DNA from: Chryseobacterium sp.
GTDB lineage: Bacteria; Bacteroidota; Bacteroidia; Flavobacteriales; Weeksellaceae
DNA length: 38,411 nucleotides
Reading direction: 5' to 3'
Assembly: GCA_027492795.1 (NCBI GenBank)
Contig: JAPUEB010000041.1
Coordinates: 1-38,411, forward strand
Under the pieces are notes generated by a model. That model was given only the letters and a program-made list of their open reading frames with translations. It did not search any database and was not told where the DNA came from. Made by a program: the position numbers and the translations under genes. Below are positions 23,913-30,863 of the stretch, piece after piece (within the stretch, counting starts at the first letter, position 1; every line of letters starts with the position of its first letter).

Positions 23913-25577
23913 ATGAACAAAACATTATCTATAGGACTCGCAGGTTTCTCCTTCATGATAGAGGAACACGCCTACATAAAACTAAGCGACTATCTCGCAG
24001 CTTTACGAAATTCTTTGGATGCTTCCGAAGCAGACGAGGTAATGCACGACATCGAAATCCGTATGGTAGAAATCTTCAAAGATGCACTCGGAAAAAGAGA
24101 AGTGATTAACAATGAAGATGTAGAGCGCGTTATCGCACAAATAGGAAAACCGGAACAGATTGAGGAGCAGGAAGAAGCCTATTTTTCTGAAAAAACTTCG
24201 AGAAAATCGCAAAATTCCAGTACAAATTACAATGGACAAAGACAGTTGTTTAGAGATCCATCCGTACAGAAAATTGCCGGTGTTTGTGCAGGTTTAGGTC
24301 ATTATACAGGAATGGATATCACCTTAATGCGTGTCATTTGGTTGGGTGTTGCAATTCTGGGCATTTTTACCGCAGCTATTTCAACATCTTTAATCATTTT
24401 GCTATACATTATTCTTTGGATAGTGCTTCCCAAAGCTCAAACAGCTTCAGATTTCTTGAAAATGAAAGGTAAACCAGTGAATTTTGGCACGTTAAAAGAA
24501 GAATCCAACAAAATTGTACAATTTGCCAATGAATCTACGCAGAGAGTAGGTGAAATCTATAATGAAAACAAGCCTTACATCAATTCTGCGGGAAGCGGTT
24601 TGTGGAATGCTGTTCGCTACGTTTTAGGAGCTTTATTTGCTCTTTTGGGAGTTGCTATGTTGGTTTTTTCCTTCGCTATGTTTGGAATTTACGATGGCAG
24701 TAACGTTAATTTTTTTGACAATGTTGGATTTTATCTTCAAGAAAACAATCTTGGATTTCTGATTATCGCACTTGCATTCCTAACCATCTTTATACCTGCA
24801 TTGATTTTTATCTTTTTAGCAATAAAACTCTTTTCTCCGAATACGAAATTCAATAATGCAGGTTATGTTTTTGGAGCTTTGGTTTTGCTTTGGATTGGTC
24901 TTGCTGCTTTCGCCGGATTCAGCGCCGTGAAATACAAAAACCAATATAGCGGACATAATGAGGAAACGGAAAACGTCGCCATCAACACTACTTCAGATAC
25001 CATTATGGTGGATATGAAAAAAGTAGCCGTTCCGCAAAACTTCAAGTCGTATTGGGACGATGTATATTCTGACGGAAAAACCATCTACAAGGAAGACTGG
25101 ATAAGTGTAACCGTGAAGAAAGAAGACGTAAAAGCACCTTACATCATCATCAAAAAAAGAGCAGACGGATACAATCAGCCTTTGAACATGAAGATTCCAA
25201 TGGAAATTCAGGGCAACAAAATTCTTTTGCCGAATTATTTTGCCTACGATTACAAAAACCGCTTCAGAGATTACCGTTTGAACTATGAACTGGTAGTTCC
25301 AAAAACCACAAAAATCATCAATATGAATACCGATGAAGTGAATATTGAAAACGATGAAGATGAAGATTCTGTTAGCAGTAAAGGCAGTTCAAGCGTTATA
25401 AATTCAGTTTCAGTAAGCTCGAACGAAAAAGACAGCATGATTATCAACGGTAAAAAATATCCAAACAAAAAAGCCGAAAAAATGCTGGATTCTATGAAAA
25501 TTGATTTTGATAAATTGAAGAATGTGGACATCAGTGTAAAAGACGGCAAAAGCGAAATTTCCATCAAAACTAAATAA
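23913..25577 (+). CDS. Large PspC-domain membrane protein
   Basis: A 554-residue protein. I chose the ATG at 23913, 11 nt after padR. Residues 1-100 form a helical domain (MNKTLSIGLAGFSFMIEEHAYIKLSDYL...) typical of PadR-linked partners (HAAS-like, GKPEQIEEQEEAYF). A PspC domain follows (about 110-178: KIAGVCAGLGHYTGMDITLMRVIW). Then three more hydrophobic segments (about 230-350) and a soluble C-terminal part with a Ser/Asp-rich linker and a beta-rich putative adhesin-like region. It is probably the sensor or effector of the stress module regulated by PadR. Confidence 0.9.
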   Translation: MNKTLSIGLAGFSFMIEEHAYIKLSDYLAALRNSLDASEADEVMHDIEIRMVEIFKDALGKREVINNEDVERVIAQIGKPEQIEEQEEAYFSEKTSRKSQNSSTNYNGQRQLFRDPSVQKIAGVCAGLGHYTGMDITLMRVIWLGVAILGIFTAAISTSLIILLYIILWIVLPKAQTASDFLKMKGKPVNFGTLKEESNKIVQFANESTQRVGEIYNENKPYINSAGSGLWNAVRYVLGALFALLGVAMLVFSFAMFGIYDGSNVNFFDNVGFYLQENNLGFLIIALAFLTIFIPALIFIFLAIKLFSPNTKFNNAGYVFGALVLLWIGLAAFAGFSAVKYKNQYSGHNEETENVAINTTSDTIMVDMKKVAVPQNFKSYWDDVYSDGKTIYKEDWISVTVKKEDVKAPYIIIKKRADGYNQPLNMKIPMEIQGNKILLPNYFAYDYKNRFRDYRLNYELVVPKTTKIINMNTDEVNIENDEDEDSVSSKGSSSVINSVSVSSNEKDSMIINGKKYPNKKAEKMLDSMKIDFDKLKNVDISVKDGKSEISIKTK

Positions 25578-25586
25578 ATGTGATTT

Positions 25587-25639
25587 GGAAGCGGACAGTT
25601 TTTTTAAAGACCATAGTTTTTATTTGTCCGCTCCTTTTC
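25587..25639 (+). terminator. Terminator of the padR-pspC operon
   Basis: GCGGACA (25591-25597) pairs with TGTCCGC (25625-25631), extended by GGA/TCC with a bulged A. It ends in a short T-rich run. The long loop makes it less compact than a classic terminator. Confidence 0.6.
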
Positions 25640-25697
25640 TGTAATAATTAAGTATTATTTAACATTTGTTTAGGGACAACAGTTTAAAAAAAAGTAT

Positions 25698-25705
25698 TAT
25701 CTTCG
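25698..25705 (+). promoter_or_regulatory. Candidate promoter of the tiny ORF
   Basis: TATCTTCG, a one-base variant of TAnnTTTG, 23 nt before the small ATG at 25729. The nearest upstream TTTG (25665-25668) is 29 nt away, longer than usual. Confidence 0.45.
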
Positions 25706-25728
25706 TTTCACCAAAAAATAACTCAATT

Positions 25729-25791
25729 ATGATACAGTTAGTTTTAGAAATCGTTATCAGAATTATAGATTTCATCAGCAGTTTGTTTTAG
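25729..25791 (+). CDS. Possible 20-residue amphipathic peptide
   Basis: A 21-codon ORF (MIQLVLEIVIRI...), ATG to TAG, preceded by an A-rich leader and a promoter-like box, and followed by a strong terminator. The peptide is nearly all Ile/Leu/Val/Phe with Q3, E7, R11, D14 and S18 spaced 4,4,3,4, which puts them on one helical face. That is the layout of a membrane-surface helix, as in small toxins, modulins or membrane-protein regulators. Alternatively the transcript is a small RNA and the ORF is incidental. I do not recognise the peptide. Confidence 0.4.
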   Translation: MIQLVLEIVIRIIDFISSLF

Positions 25792-25815
25792 AGCGTTAAT
25801 ATTTCAATATATTTG
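25782..25815 (+). promoter_or_regulatory. Promoter of the acyltransferase gene
   Basis: TTTG (25782-25785), 22-nt spacer, TATATTTG (25808-25815). The expected start falls inside the terminator hairpin that begins at 25818, so terminator and promoter overlap. Confidence 0.6.
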
Positions 25816-25817
25816 TA

Positions 25818-25849
25818 GAGTATAACACCATAGTTATACTCTTTTTTTA
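25818..25849 (+). terminator. Strong intrinsic terminator after the tiny ORF
   Basis: A perfect 9-bp stem, GAGTATAAC (25818-25826) with GTTATACTC (25833-25841), 6-nt loop, then seven T. With the box at 25698 it defines a transcript of about 140 nt. Confidence 0.88.
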
Positions 25850-25865
25850 TCCCTAATTGCTCAAT

Positions 25866-26438
25866 ATGAAAAAATTTTTTGGAAAACTTGCCCTAAAAAT
25901 ATTAGGCTGGAAAATCATCCTCCATGGAGATCCGAAAGTACTGAACAGATGTATTTTGGTAGTAGCACCACACACGCATAATATGGAGTATATTCTCGGT
26001 AATTTTTCGTACTGGGCGTTAGAAAAACCACTGAAAATCATCATAAAAGATGCACACACAAAAGCTTGGTACGGAGGTTTGGTAAAAGCATTGGGTGGAA
26101 TTGGCATAGACCGTTCTCAAAAAAACGATTTGGTAAATTTTGTGGCGAAACAATTTGAAAAAGAAGATTTCAGCCTCGTAATTACACCAGAAGGAACCAG
26201 AAAATGGGTTCCGAAGTGGCGAAAAGGGTTTTATCACATGGCAATGTCGGCGAAAGTTCCTATTGTATTGGCAGCAGGAGATTTTAATAAAAAAATTATT
26301 TATCTGGGTTATACCATTTCGTACGATAAACTCACCAAAATATCCTACGAAGAAGTTCTAAAGAAAATTTCAGATTACTATATTGAAAACAAAGTAACCC
26401 CAAAAGTGCCGGAAAATTGGAATCCGGAGATAAGTTGA
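25866..26438 (+). CDS. 1-acyl-glycerol-3-phosphate acyltransferase family protein
   Basis: A 190-residue PlsC-like acyltransferase. I chose the ATG at 25866 rather than an in-frame TTG 9 nt earlier. Motif I is APHTHNMEY, an HxxxxE/D-type motif with Glu where many have Asp. The substrate motif is TPEGTRKWVPKWRKGFYHMA, and VPIVLAAGDF matches the last block. It is short and lacks long TM helices, like the cytosolic-face glycerol acyltransferase subgroup common in Bacteroidota. The acyl acceptor is unknown. Its stop is followed directly by a heptamer array. Confidence 0.87.
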   Translation: MKKFFGKLALKILGWKIILHGDPKVLNRCILVVAPHTHNMEYILGNFSYWALEKPLKIIIKDAHTKAWYGGLVKALGGIGIDRSQKNDLVNFVAKQFEKEDFSLVITPEGTRKWVPKWRKGFYHMAMSAKVPIVLAAGDFNKKIIYLGYTISYDKLTKISYEEVLKKISDYYIENKVTPKVPENWNPEIS

Positions 26439-26446
26439 TGGAAGTC

Positions 26447-26530
26447 GGGAGACCGAAGTCCGAAGTCCGAAGACTAAAACTAATAATCAAACAAATTCAA
26501 ACTTTTCAAACAAATTCAAACAAATTCAAA
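26447..26530 (+). repeat. Intergenic heptamer array plus CAAATTCAAA decamers
   Basis: GACCGAA, GTCCGAA, GTCCGAA (26451-26471) begin 12 nt after the acyltransferase stop. Decamers CAAATTCAAA at 26492-26501, 26511-26520 and 26521-26530 run up to 13 nt before the thioesterase ATG. The block 26447-26466 is identical to 11574-11593. Confidence 0.8.
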
Positions 26531-26543
26531 CAAAAGCTGAGCT

Positions 26544-26975
26544 ATGGATGACGCAAGAAAAAAAGAAATATTAGAAAATTTAAATTCTTGGACCACCGAA
26601 AACCTGGGAAAAACAATAGGAATCGTTTTTACCGACGTTGGTGATGAATCTTTAACCGCAACAATGCCTGTTGTAGCAAAAGTGCATCAACCTTACGGAA
26701 TTTTGCATGGTGGAGCCAGCGTGAGCCTTGCCGAAACTTTGGGTTCCTGTCTTTCAGTTTTGCATGTGGATATGGAAAAATTTGCACCTGTTGGAACCAA
26801 CATCAATTCCAATCATTTAAGGGCAATTCGCAGCGGTACTGTAACGGGAAAAGCCACTTTCATCCGAAAAGGAAATACGATGCACGTTTCGCAAATAGAA
26901 ATACGCGATGAGAAAGGCAACCTCATCAATCATACTACGATGACGAATAATATTGTTCCGCACTCCAAATTGTAA
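26544..26975 (+). CDS. Hotdog-fold thioesterase (MenI/PaaI-like)
   Basis: A 143-residue hotdog thioesterase. The core motif HQPYGILHGGASVSLAETLGS is that of the YdiI/MenI branch, with the catalytic Glu in LAETLG and a long helix after it; NSNHLRAIRSGTVTGKA is the next strand pair. MenI releases CoA from 1,4-dihydroxy-2-naphthoyl-CoA in menaquinone synthesis. The presence of an isochorismate synthase gene 2 kb downstream on the same strand supports that role but does not prove it; PaaI-type phenylacetyl-CoA thioesterase is the alternative. Confidence 0.85.
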   Translation: MDDARKKEILENLNSWTTENLGKTIGIVFTDVGDESLTATMPVVAKVHQPYGILHGGASVSLAETLGSCLSVLHVDMEKFAPVGTNINSNHLRAIRSGTVTGKATFIRKGNTMHVSQIEIRDEKGNLINHTTMTNNIVPHSKL

Positions 26976-26998
26976 TTTTTTTTAAACATTTAACATTT

Positions 26999-27042
26999 TT
27001 TACTGCAACTTTTCAGGAAAAAAAAATCTTCTATGCAGTAAA
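26999..27042. promoter_or_regulatory. 9-bp inverted repeat upstream of the ECF sigma gene
   Basis: TTTACTGCA (26999-27007) and TGCAGTAAA (27034-27042) are perfect complements 26 nt apart. The left arm overlaps TGCAACTTTTC, which looks like an ECF -35 (AAC core), and TCTTCTA about 19 nt on could be a -10. This may be an autoregulated sigma promoter. Confidence 0.35.
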
Positions 27043-27090
27043 CAAATTTTATTTTGTGCGTATATTAGCTGTGAAAGTATAAAGAGTAAA

Positions 27091-28209
27091 ATGCAGCATA
27101 ACATTAACTGGAACAGAATCTATCTTGATTATTCCCCTAAACTTTTGGGAGTGTGCAGAAGATATGTTCCGGATTTAGTTACCGCTGAAGACTTGTTACA
27201 GGACAGTTTTTTAACAGCAATCCAAAAGCAGAATCAGCTTAAAAGCCCCGAGTTGCTTTATGCCTGGCTGAAGAAAATTGTAGTGAACAACTGCCTTCTA
27301 CACCTTAGAAACAGCCACAAGAATTTGTTTGTAGTTACAGAACCTCAAAATATACCGGATCCATCATCGCCTATGACAACTACAGAAGACAGCAACCTGA
27401 TTTTAGGTTACGAGTTCACCACAGATGAGCTGCTGTGGTCTATAGATCAGCTGCCGCCGCATCACAGGTCTGTATTTAACCTTTATTATTTGGAAAATTT
27501 TTCTCATTCGGAAATTGCAGAAAATTTGGGTATCAATATTAATACTTCAAAATCTCACCTTCTTCGAGCAAAAAAAGGGATAAAGCAGCATTTAATGACA
27601 AAAACTGAAGGCCAAAAATTATCCCCGATAAAGAAGAACGGCATCAAAGCGCTGGTTTTCCTCGGTTTTGGAAATCTTTTATGGGCGCAAGCTTTTCAAA
27701 ATAAATTTAAAAACTTTACCATTGAACCCCAAAAAACAATAGACTTTTCAAATATCAATACCCATCTTACCTTCAGCAACCCTGCAATAAATCTTCAAAC
27801 CCAAATACTGAAAAAAGCATTTACCTTTATTGCCTTTTTCACAGGACTGATGCTGTATAACGATATCAACGAGAGAATCCCTATTTTTAATTCTCCGAAA
27901 TTGAATAATGAAAGCCCGCAAAGTATCAATATAAAATCTTCTGAAACCGCAGTGAAGCCTCTTGCAAAAAACTCACCTGAAAGCGCACCTAAAATTCAGA
28001 AAAAAAGAGATGAAACTGTAAACAAAATCCAGTTCCCACAAAAAGAGAAAACTTTTGGCAGCAACAAACTAAAAACTGAAACCTCCGCAGCCGAAATATC
28101 TCCAAAGCTAGCAGTAGCAGAAATTCCAGACACAACACAAACCGATAAAAAACCCGTAGTAATAATAAAAAAAGTGGTGAAAAAAGTAAAAGTATATGTT
28201 GAAAAATAA
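27091..28209 (+). CDS. ECF sigma factor with long C-terminal membrane extension
   Basis: A 372-residue protein. Residues 1-165 are an ECF sigma factor: region 2 (LLGVCRRYVPDLVTAEDLLQDSF, then AWLKKIVVNN) and region 4 (IDQLPPHHRSVFNLYYLENFSHSEIAENLGININTSKSHLLRAKKGIKQHL). Typical ECF factors end here. The remaining 200 residues hold two hydrophobic stretches (about 188-205 and 248-262) and a Lys/Pro/Ser-rich tail ending in a VVKKVKVYVEK segment. The extension may anchor the factor at the membrane or act as a built-in anti-sigma. No separate anti-sigma gene is present. A predicted outer-membrane protein starts 5 nt later, so the two form an operon. Confidence 0.85.
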   Translation: MQHNINWNRIYLDYSPKLLGVCRRYVPDLVTAEDLLQDSFLTAIQKQNQLKSPELLYAWLKKIVVNNCLLHLRNSHKNLFVVTEPQNIPDPSSPMTTTEDSNLILGYEFTTDELLWSIDQLPPHHRSVFNLYYLENFSHSEIAENLGININTSKSHLLRAKKGIKQHLMTKTEGQKLSPIKKNGIKALVFLGFGNLLWAQAFQNKFKNFTIEPQKTIDFSNINTHLTFSNPAINLQTQILKKAFTFIAFFTGLMLYNDINERIPIFNSPKLNNESPQSINIKSSETAVKPLAKNSPESAPKIQKKRDETVNKIQFPQKEKTFGSNKLKTETSAAEISPKLAVAEIPDTTQTDKKPVVIIKKVVKKVKVYVEK

Positions 28210-28214
28210 ACCTT

Positions 28215-29006
28215 ATGAAGAAATTTTTACCATTTTTCCTCTTCATCTTTTCCGCAGTTTTGTACGCACAGCAAAAAGACACCATTATTGTATATCAGGA
28301 AGTAATAGAATATGACACAGTTTATGTAAAAAAACCGAATGTCGTTGTAAATCCTAGAGATCAACGACCGGGCCGGAGAAAAAGAAAGATTGATAGAAAT
28401 ACCGATTTTTCGTTCAGCGTATATGGAGGAACGAAAAATATTAACGCTTTTCATGAAGAATCGCAGAGAGGATTAGGAGTGGGTATGTTTTTGCGGCGGA
28501 ACGCTTTTACCCCAGAAATGTCCATTTCGCTTGGCGCACAGTTTTTCCATTGGCCCGAAAACCAAAAGCTGAAAACGGTTTCTGCTTACCAGAATTACAG
28601 GGATTTGAGTTTTTCGGATTTGTTGCAGCCACCAAAACTGCAATATTTTTCTAATGAACACAATGAAATTATCCTACCTTTAAATTTCTATTATACCTGG
28701 AAAAATATTTCACCGTACATTGGCGTTTTTCTAAACTACACCTCATTCAAAATGACCTACGAAATCGAACCTCGAAGCATACCTAGCAAATTTTATGAAT
28801 TTACTTCCAATCAATACAATTTCGGATACGCTACAGGAATTCTTTATCAAAACAGCCGTTTCGGAATAAGCATTGAGTATCAGCAACATGAGCTTCTGAA
28901 GATGAATTTTGGAAATACCACCGCCGGAAACATCCACCTAAAATACAAGGATGGCTTTCAAGACCATAAATTTCTTCTGGGAATCCACCTTTCGCTCGTT
29001 CAATAA
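28215..29006 (+). CDS. Predicted outer-membrane beta-barrel protein
   Basis: A 263-residue exported protein. A signal peptide (MKKFLPFFLFIFSAVLYAQ) is followed by a short periplasmic-looking segment with DTIIVYQEVIEYDTVYVKKP, a basic linker (RPGRRKRKIDRN), and alternating hydrophobic beta-strand pattern ending in a terminal aromatic-rich strand (KFLLGIHLSLVQ). The DTVYVKK motif echoes the end of the sigma factor before it, which suggests related low-complexity tails. The function is unknown; as partner of the sigma gene it may be an envelope sensor or target. Confidence 0.75.
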   Translation: MKKFLPFFLFIFSAVLYAQQKDTIIVYQEVIEYDTVYVKKPNVVVNPRDQRPGRRKRKIDRNTDFSFSVYGGTKNINAFHEESQRGLGVGMFLRRNAFTPEMSISLGAQFFHWPENQKLKTVSAYQNYRDLSFSDLLQPPKLQYFSNEHNEIILPLNFYYTWKNISPYIGVFLNYTSFKMTYEIEPRSIPSKFYEFTSNQYNFGYATGILYQNSRFGISIEYQQHELLKMNFGNTTAGNIHLKYKDGFQDHKFLLGIHLSLVQ

Positions 29007-29022
29007 CCTAAAAATTGTTTCG

Positions 29023-29030
29023 TAAATTTG
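29023..29030 (+). promoter_or_regulatory. -7 box of the isochorismate synthase gene
   Basis: TAAATTTG, 19 nt before the ATG at 29050, giving a short leader. No well-spaced -33 TTG is evident. Confidence 0.5.
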
Positions 29031-29049
29031 CTGAAAACATTATGTTTAG

Positions 29050-30021
29050 ATGATATTTTTCAGGCCTCCATTCAGCAAAAACAGTTTTACCGTAAACCAA
29101 AACTCCGACTCTTCGGCTGTAAGTTTTATTTCCTTTGACGGATATAAAAACTTTGATTTCAAAGGTGAAATTTCCATTGTTTCTGATAAAGACATTGCCG
29201 AAAACCCAATTTTTACAGATAGAATTGAAGCTGAAAATTTGATGAACCTTCATGAAGATAACGAAAAGGATTACTACAAAAAAATTGAAAAAGTAATTGG
29301 CTTTGTGAAGGATAACAACCTTTCTAAACTGGTTATCTCCCGAAGAAAAGTTGTAAATTATGATAATGTGAATCTTTCCCAATCGTTTTTAAACCTCTGT
29401 GAAAATTATCCGAATGCTTTTGCCTATCTTTTTTATGAAAATGGAATTTGTTGGATGGGCGGTTTTTCGGAGCTTTTAGGAAAATTCAACAAAAAAACGG
29501 GCGAGTTTGAAACCATGAGTCTTGCCGGAACGTTACCAATTAGCGATGAATGGACAGAAAAAGAAATAAACGAGCAAAAACCGGTAACTGAATTTATAAA
29601 AAATATTCTGCACCAATATTCGGAGGAAGTAGAAGTTTCTGAAACATACGACCATATTTCGGGCAACATCAAACATTTGCGAAATGATTTTAAGGCTAAA
29701 ATTTTGTCGGAACATTTGGAAATGCTGATTTCTGAACTTCATCCAACCCCCGCTGTATGCGGAATTCCGAAAGATTTTTGTAAAAAAGCCATTGAAGATT
29801 TCGAACAGTATCCTCGTGAACTTTACGCAGGATATATTCGTGTGGAAACGGAAGACACCATAGAATTTTTTGTGAATTTGCGATGTTCACAATTTTTCAG
29901 AAACGGCGCATTTTTGTATGTTGGAGGCGGTATTACCTCAAAAAGCAACCCCGAAAAGGAGTGGCGTGAAACCGAGCTAAAATCGGAAGCGATTTACAAA
30001 AATCTTATTTTTGAGTCTTAA
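29050..30021 (+). CDS. menF: Isochorismate synthase (chorismate-binding enzyme)
   Basis: A 323-residue MST-family enzyme, short at the N-terminus compared with E. coli MenF (about 430). The chorismate-binding core is complete: KLVISRRKVV, PNAFAYLFYENGICWMGGFSELL, ETMSLAGTLP, HIRND-like NIKHLRNDF, LHPTPAVCGIPK, YPRELYAGYI, VNLRCSQF and YVGGGITSKSNPEKEWRETELKS. It converts chorismate to isochorismate, first step of menaquinone (or catecholate siderophore) synthesis. No siderophore genes are nearby and a MenI-like thioesterase is, so menaquinone is favoured. The 3' end overlaps the convergent 67-residue gene by 17 nt. Confidence 0.87.
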   Translation: MIFFRPPFSKNSFTVNQNSDSSAVSFISFDGYKNFDFKGEISIVSDKDIAENPIFTDRIEAENLMNLHEDNEKDYYKKIEKVIGFVKDNNLSKLVISRRKVVNYDNVNLSQSFLNLCENYPNAFAYLFYENGICWMGGFSELLGKFNKKTGEFETMSLAGTLPISDEWTEKEINEQKPVTEFIKNILHQYSEEVEVSETYDHISGNIKHLRNDFKAKILSEHLEMLISELHPTPAVCGIPKDFCKKAIEDFEQYPRELYAGYIRVETEDTIEFFVNLRCSQFFRNGAFLYVGGGITSKSNPEKEWRETELKSEAIYKNLIFES

Positions 30022-30208
30022 GCTTCAATTTACTCCAAGTATTCAGCACAAAAGTTAGCATAAGACCAATAAGCGAGGCAACAATTGAAAATGCAAATTT
30101 AGCATTGTCTTCGCTCATAAAACTTTCGCTATAATCTAACGCATATAAATTAATAGTACCAAAAACCACAAAAATTATCGCAAATACCTTATAAATTGTC
30201 TGCATCAT
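30005..30208 (-). CDS. Small two-TM membrane protein downstream of marC
   Basis: A 67-residue protein with two hydrophobic segments (residues 5-24 and 40-58) separated by an acidic loop (DYSESFMSEDN), ending in a Lys-rich tail. It starts 7 nt after the marC stop and so is likely translated from the marC mRNA. The family is not recognised. The last 17 nt overlap the end of the convergent isochorismate synthase gene. Confidence 0.6.
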   Translation of the reverse strand: MMQTIYKVFAIIFVVFGTINLYALDYSESFMSEDNAKFAFSIVASLIGLMLTFVLNTWSKLKLKTQK

Positions 30209-30215
30209 TCTATAT

Positions 30216-30818
30216 TTAAAAATTCACATAAGTTTGAAAAAGCTGTGCAAAGTTAGCAGTAAATAATTTAATGGCAATTGCCAAAAGAATAATTCCGAAA
30301 ACTTTTTCGATAATTTTCAAAGTCCCTTCACCTATTTTCTTCTCCAGCCAGTTTGCAGATTTTAAAACAAGATACACAAAAACGGTGTTCAGAATAATCC
30401 CGAAGATGATGTTAATATCATGATATTCTGCCTTTAAAGAAAGTGTTGTAGTAAGAGTTCCTGCACCGGCAATTAAAGGAAAAGCGATGGGAACTATAGA
30501 AGCTGCTTTGGCTTCTGTATGCCGCTGAATTTGTATTCCCAAAGTCATTTCAATTGCGATAATGAAGATGACAAAAGCTCCTGCAATGGCAAAAGAATTC
30601 ACATCTACACCAATAAACTTCAGGATTTTATTTCCTACAAAAAGAAAAAGTATCATAAGCAAACCTGCAACCAGAGCCGCTTTTTCAGATTCTATCCTTC
30701 CAAATTTCTGCTTTAAGCTTACAATGATCGGTATGGAACCTACAATATCTATTACAGCAAATAAAACCATTGTACAAGTGAGGATTTCCTTCCAGGAAAA
30801 ATGTTCAAAAACATCCAT
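30216..30818 (-). CDS. MarC family membrane protein
   Basis: A 200-residue protein with six hydrophobic segments, normal length for MarC. Typical features are the N-terminal FAVIDIVGSIPIIVSL, AFVIFIIAIEMTLG and SIVPIAFPLIAGAGTLTTTLSL. Despite the name, MarC is not a proven drug exporter and its role is open. It has its own promoter and precedes the 67-residue gene. Confidence 0.92.
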   Translation of the reverse strand: MDVFEHFSWKEILTCTMVLFAVIDIVGSIPIIVSLKQKFGRIESEKAALVAGLLMILFLFVGNKILKFIGVDVNSFAIAGAFVIFIIAIEMTLGIQIQRHTEAKAASIVPIAFPLIAGAGTLTTTLSLKAEYHDINIIFGIILNTVFVYLVLKSANWLEKKIGEGTLKIIEKVFGIILLAIAIKLFTANFAQLFQTYVNF

Positions 30819-30840
30819 TTTTTTTGCTTTAAAAACTTCG

Positions 30841-30848
30841 CAAAAATA
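30841..30848 (-). promoter_or_regulatory. -7 box of marC
   Basis: On minus TATTTTTG, 22 nt before the marC ATG, in the 45-nt gap after batD. Confidence 0.55.
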
Positions 30849-30863
30849 TGAATATATTTTTTA

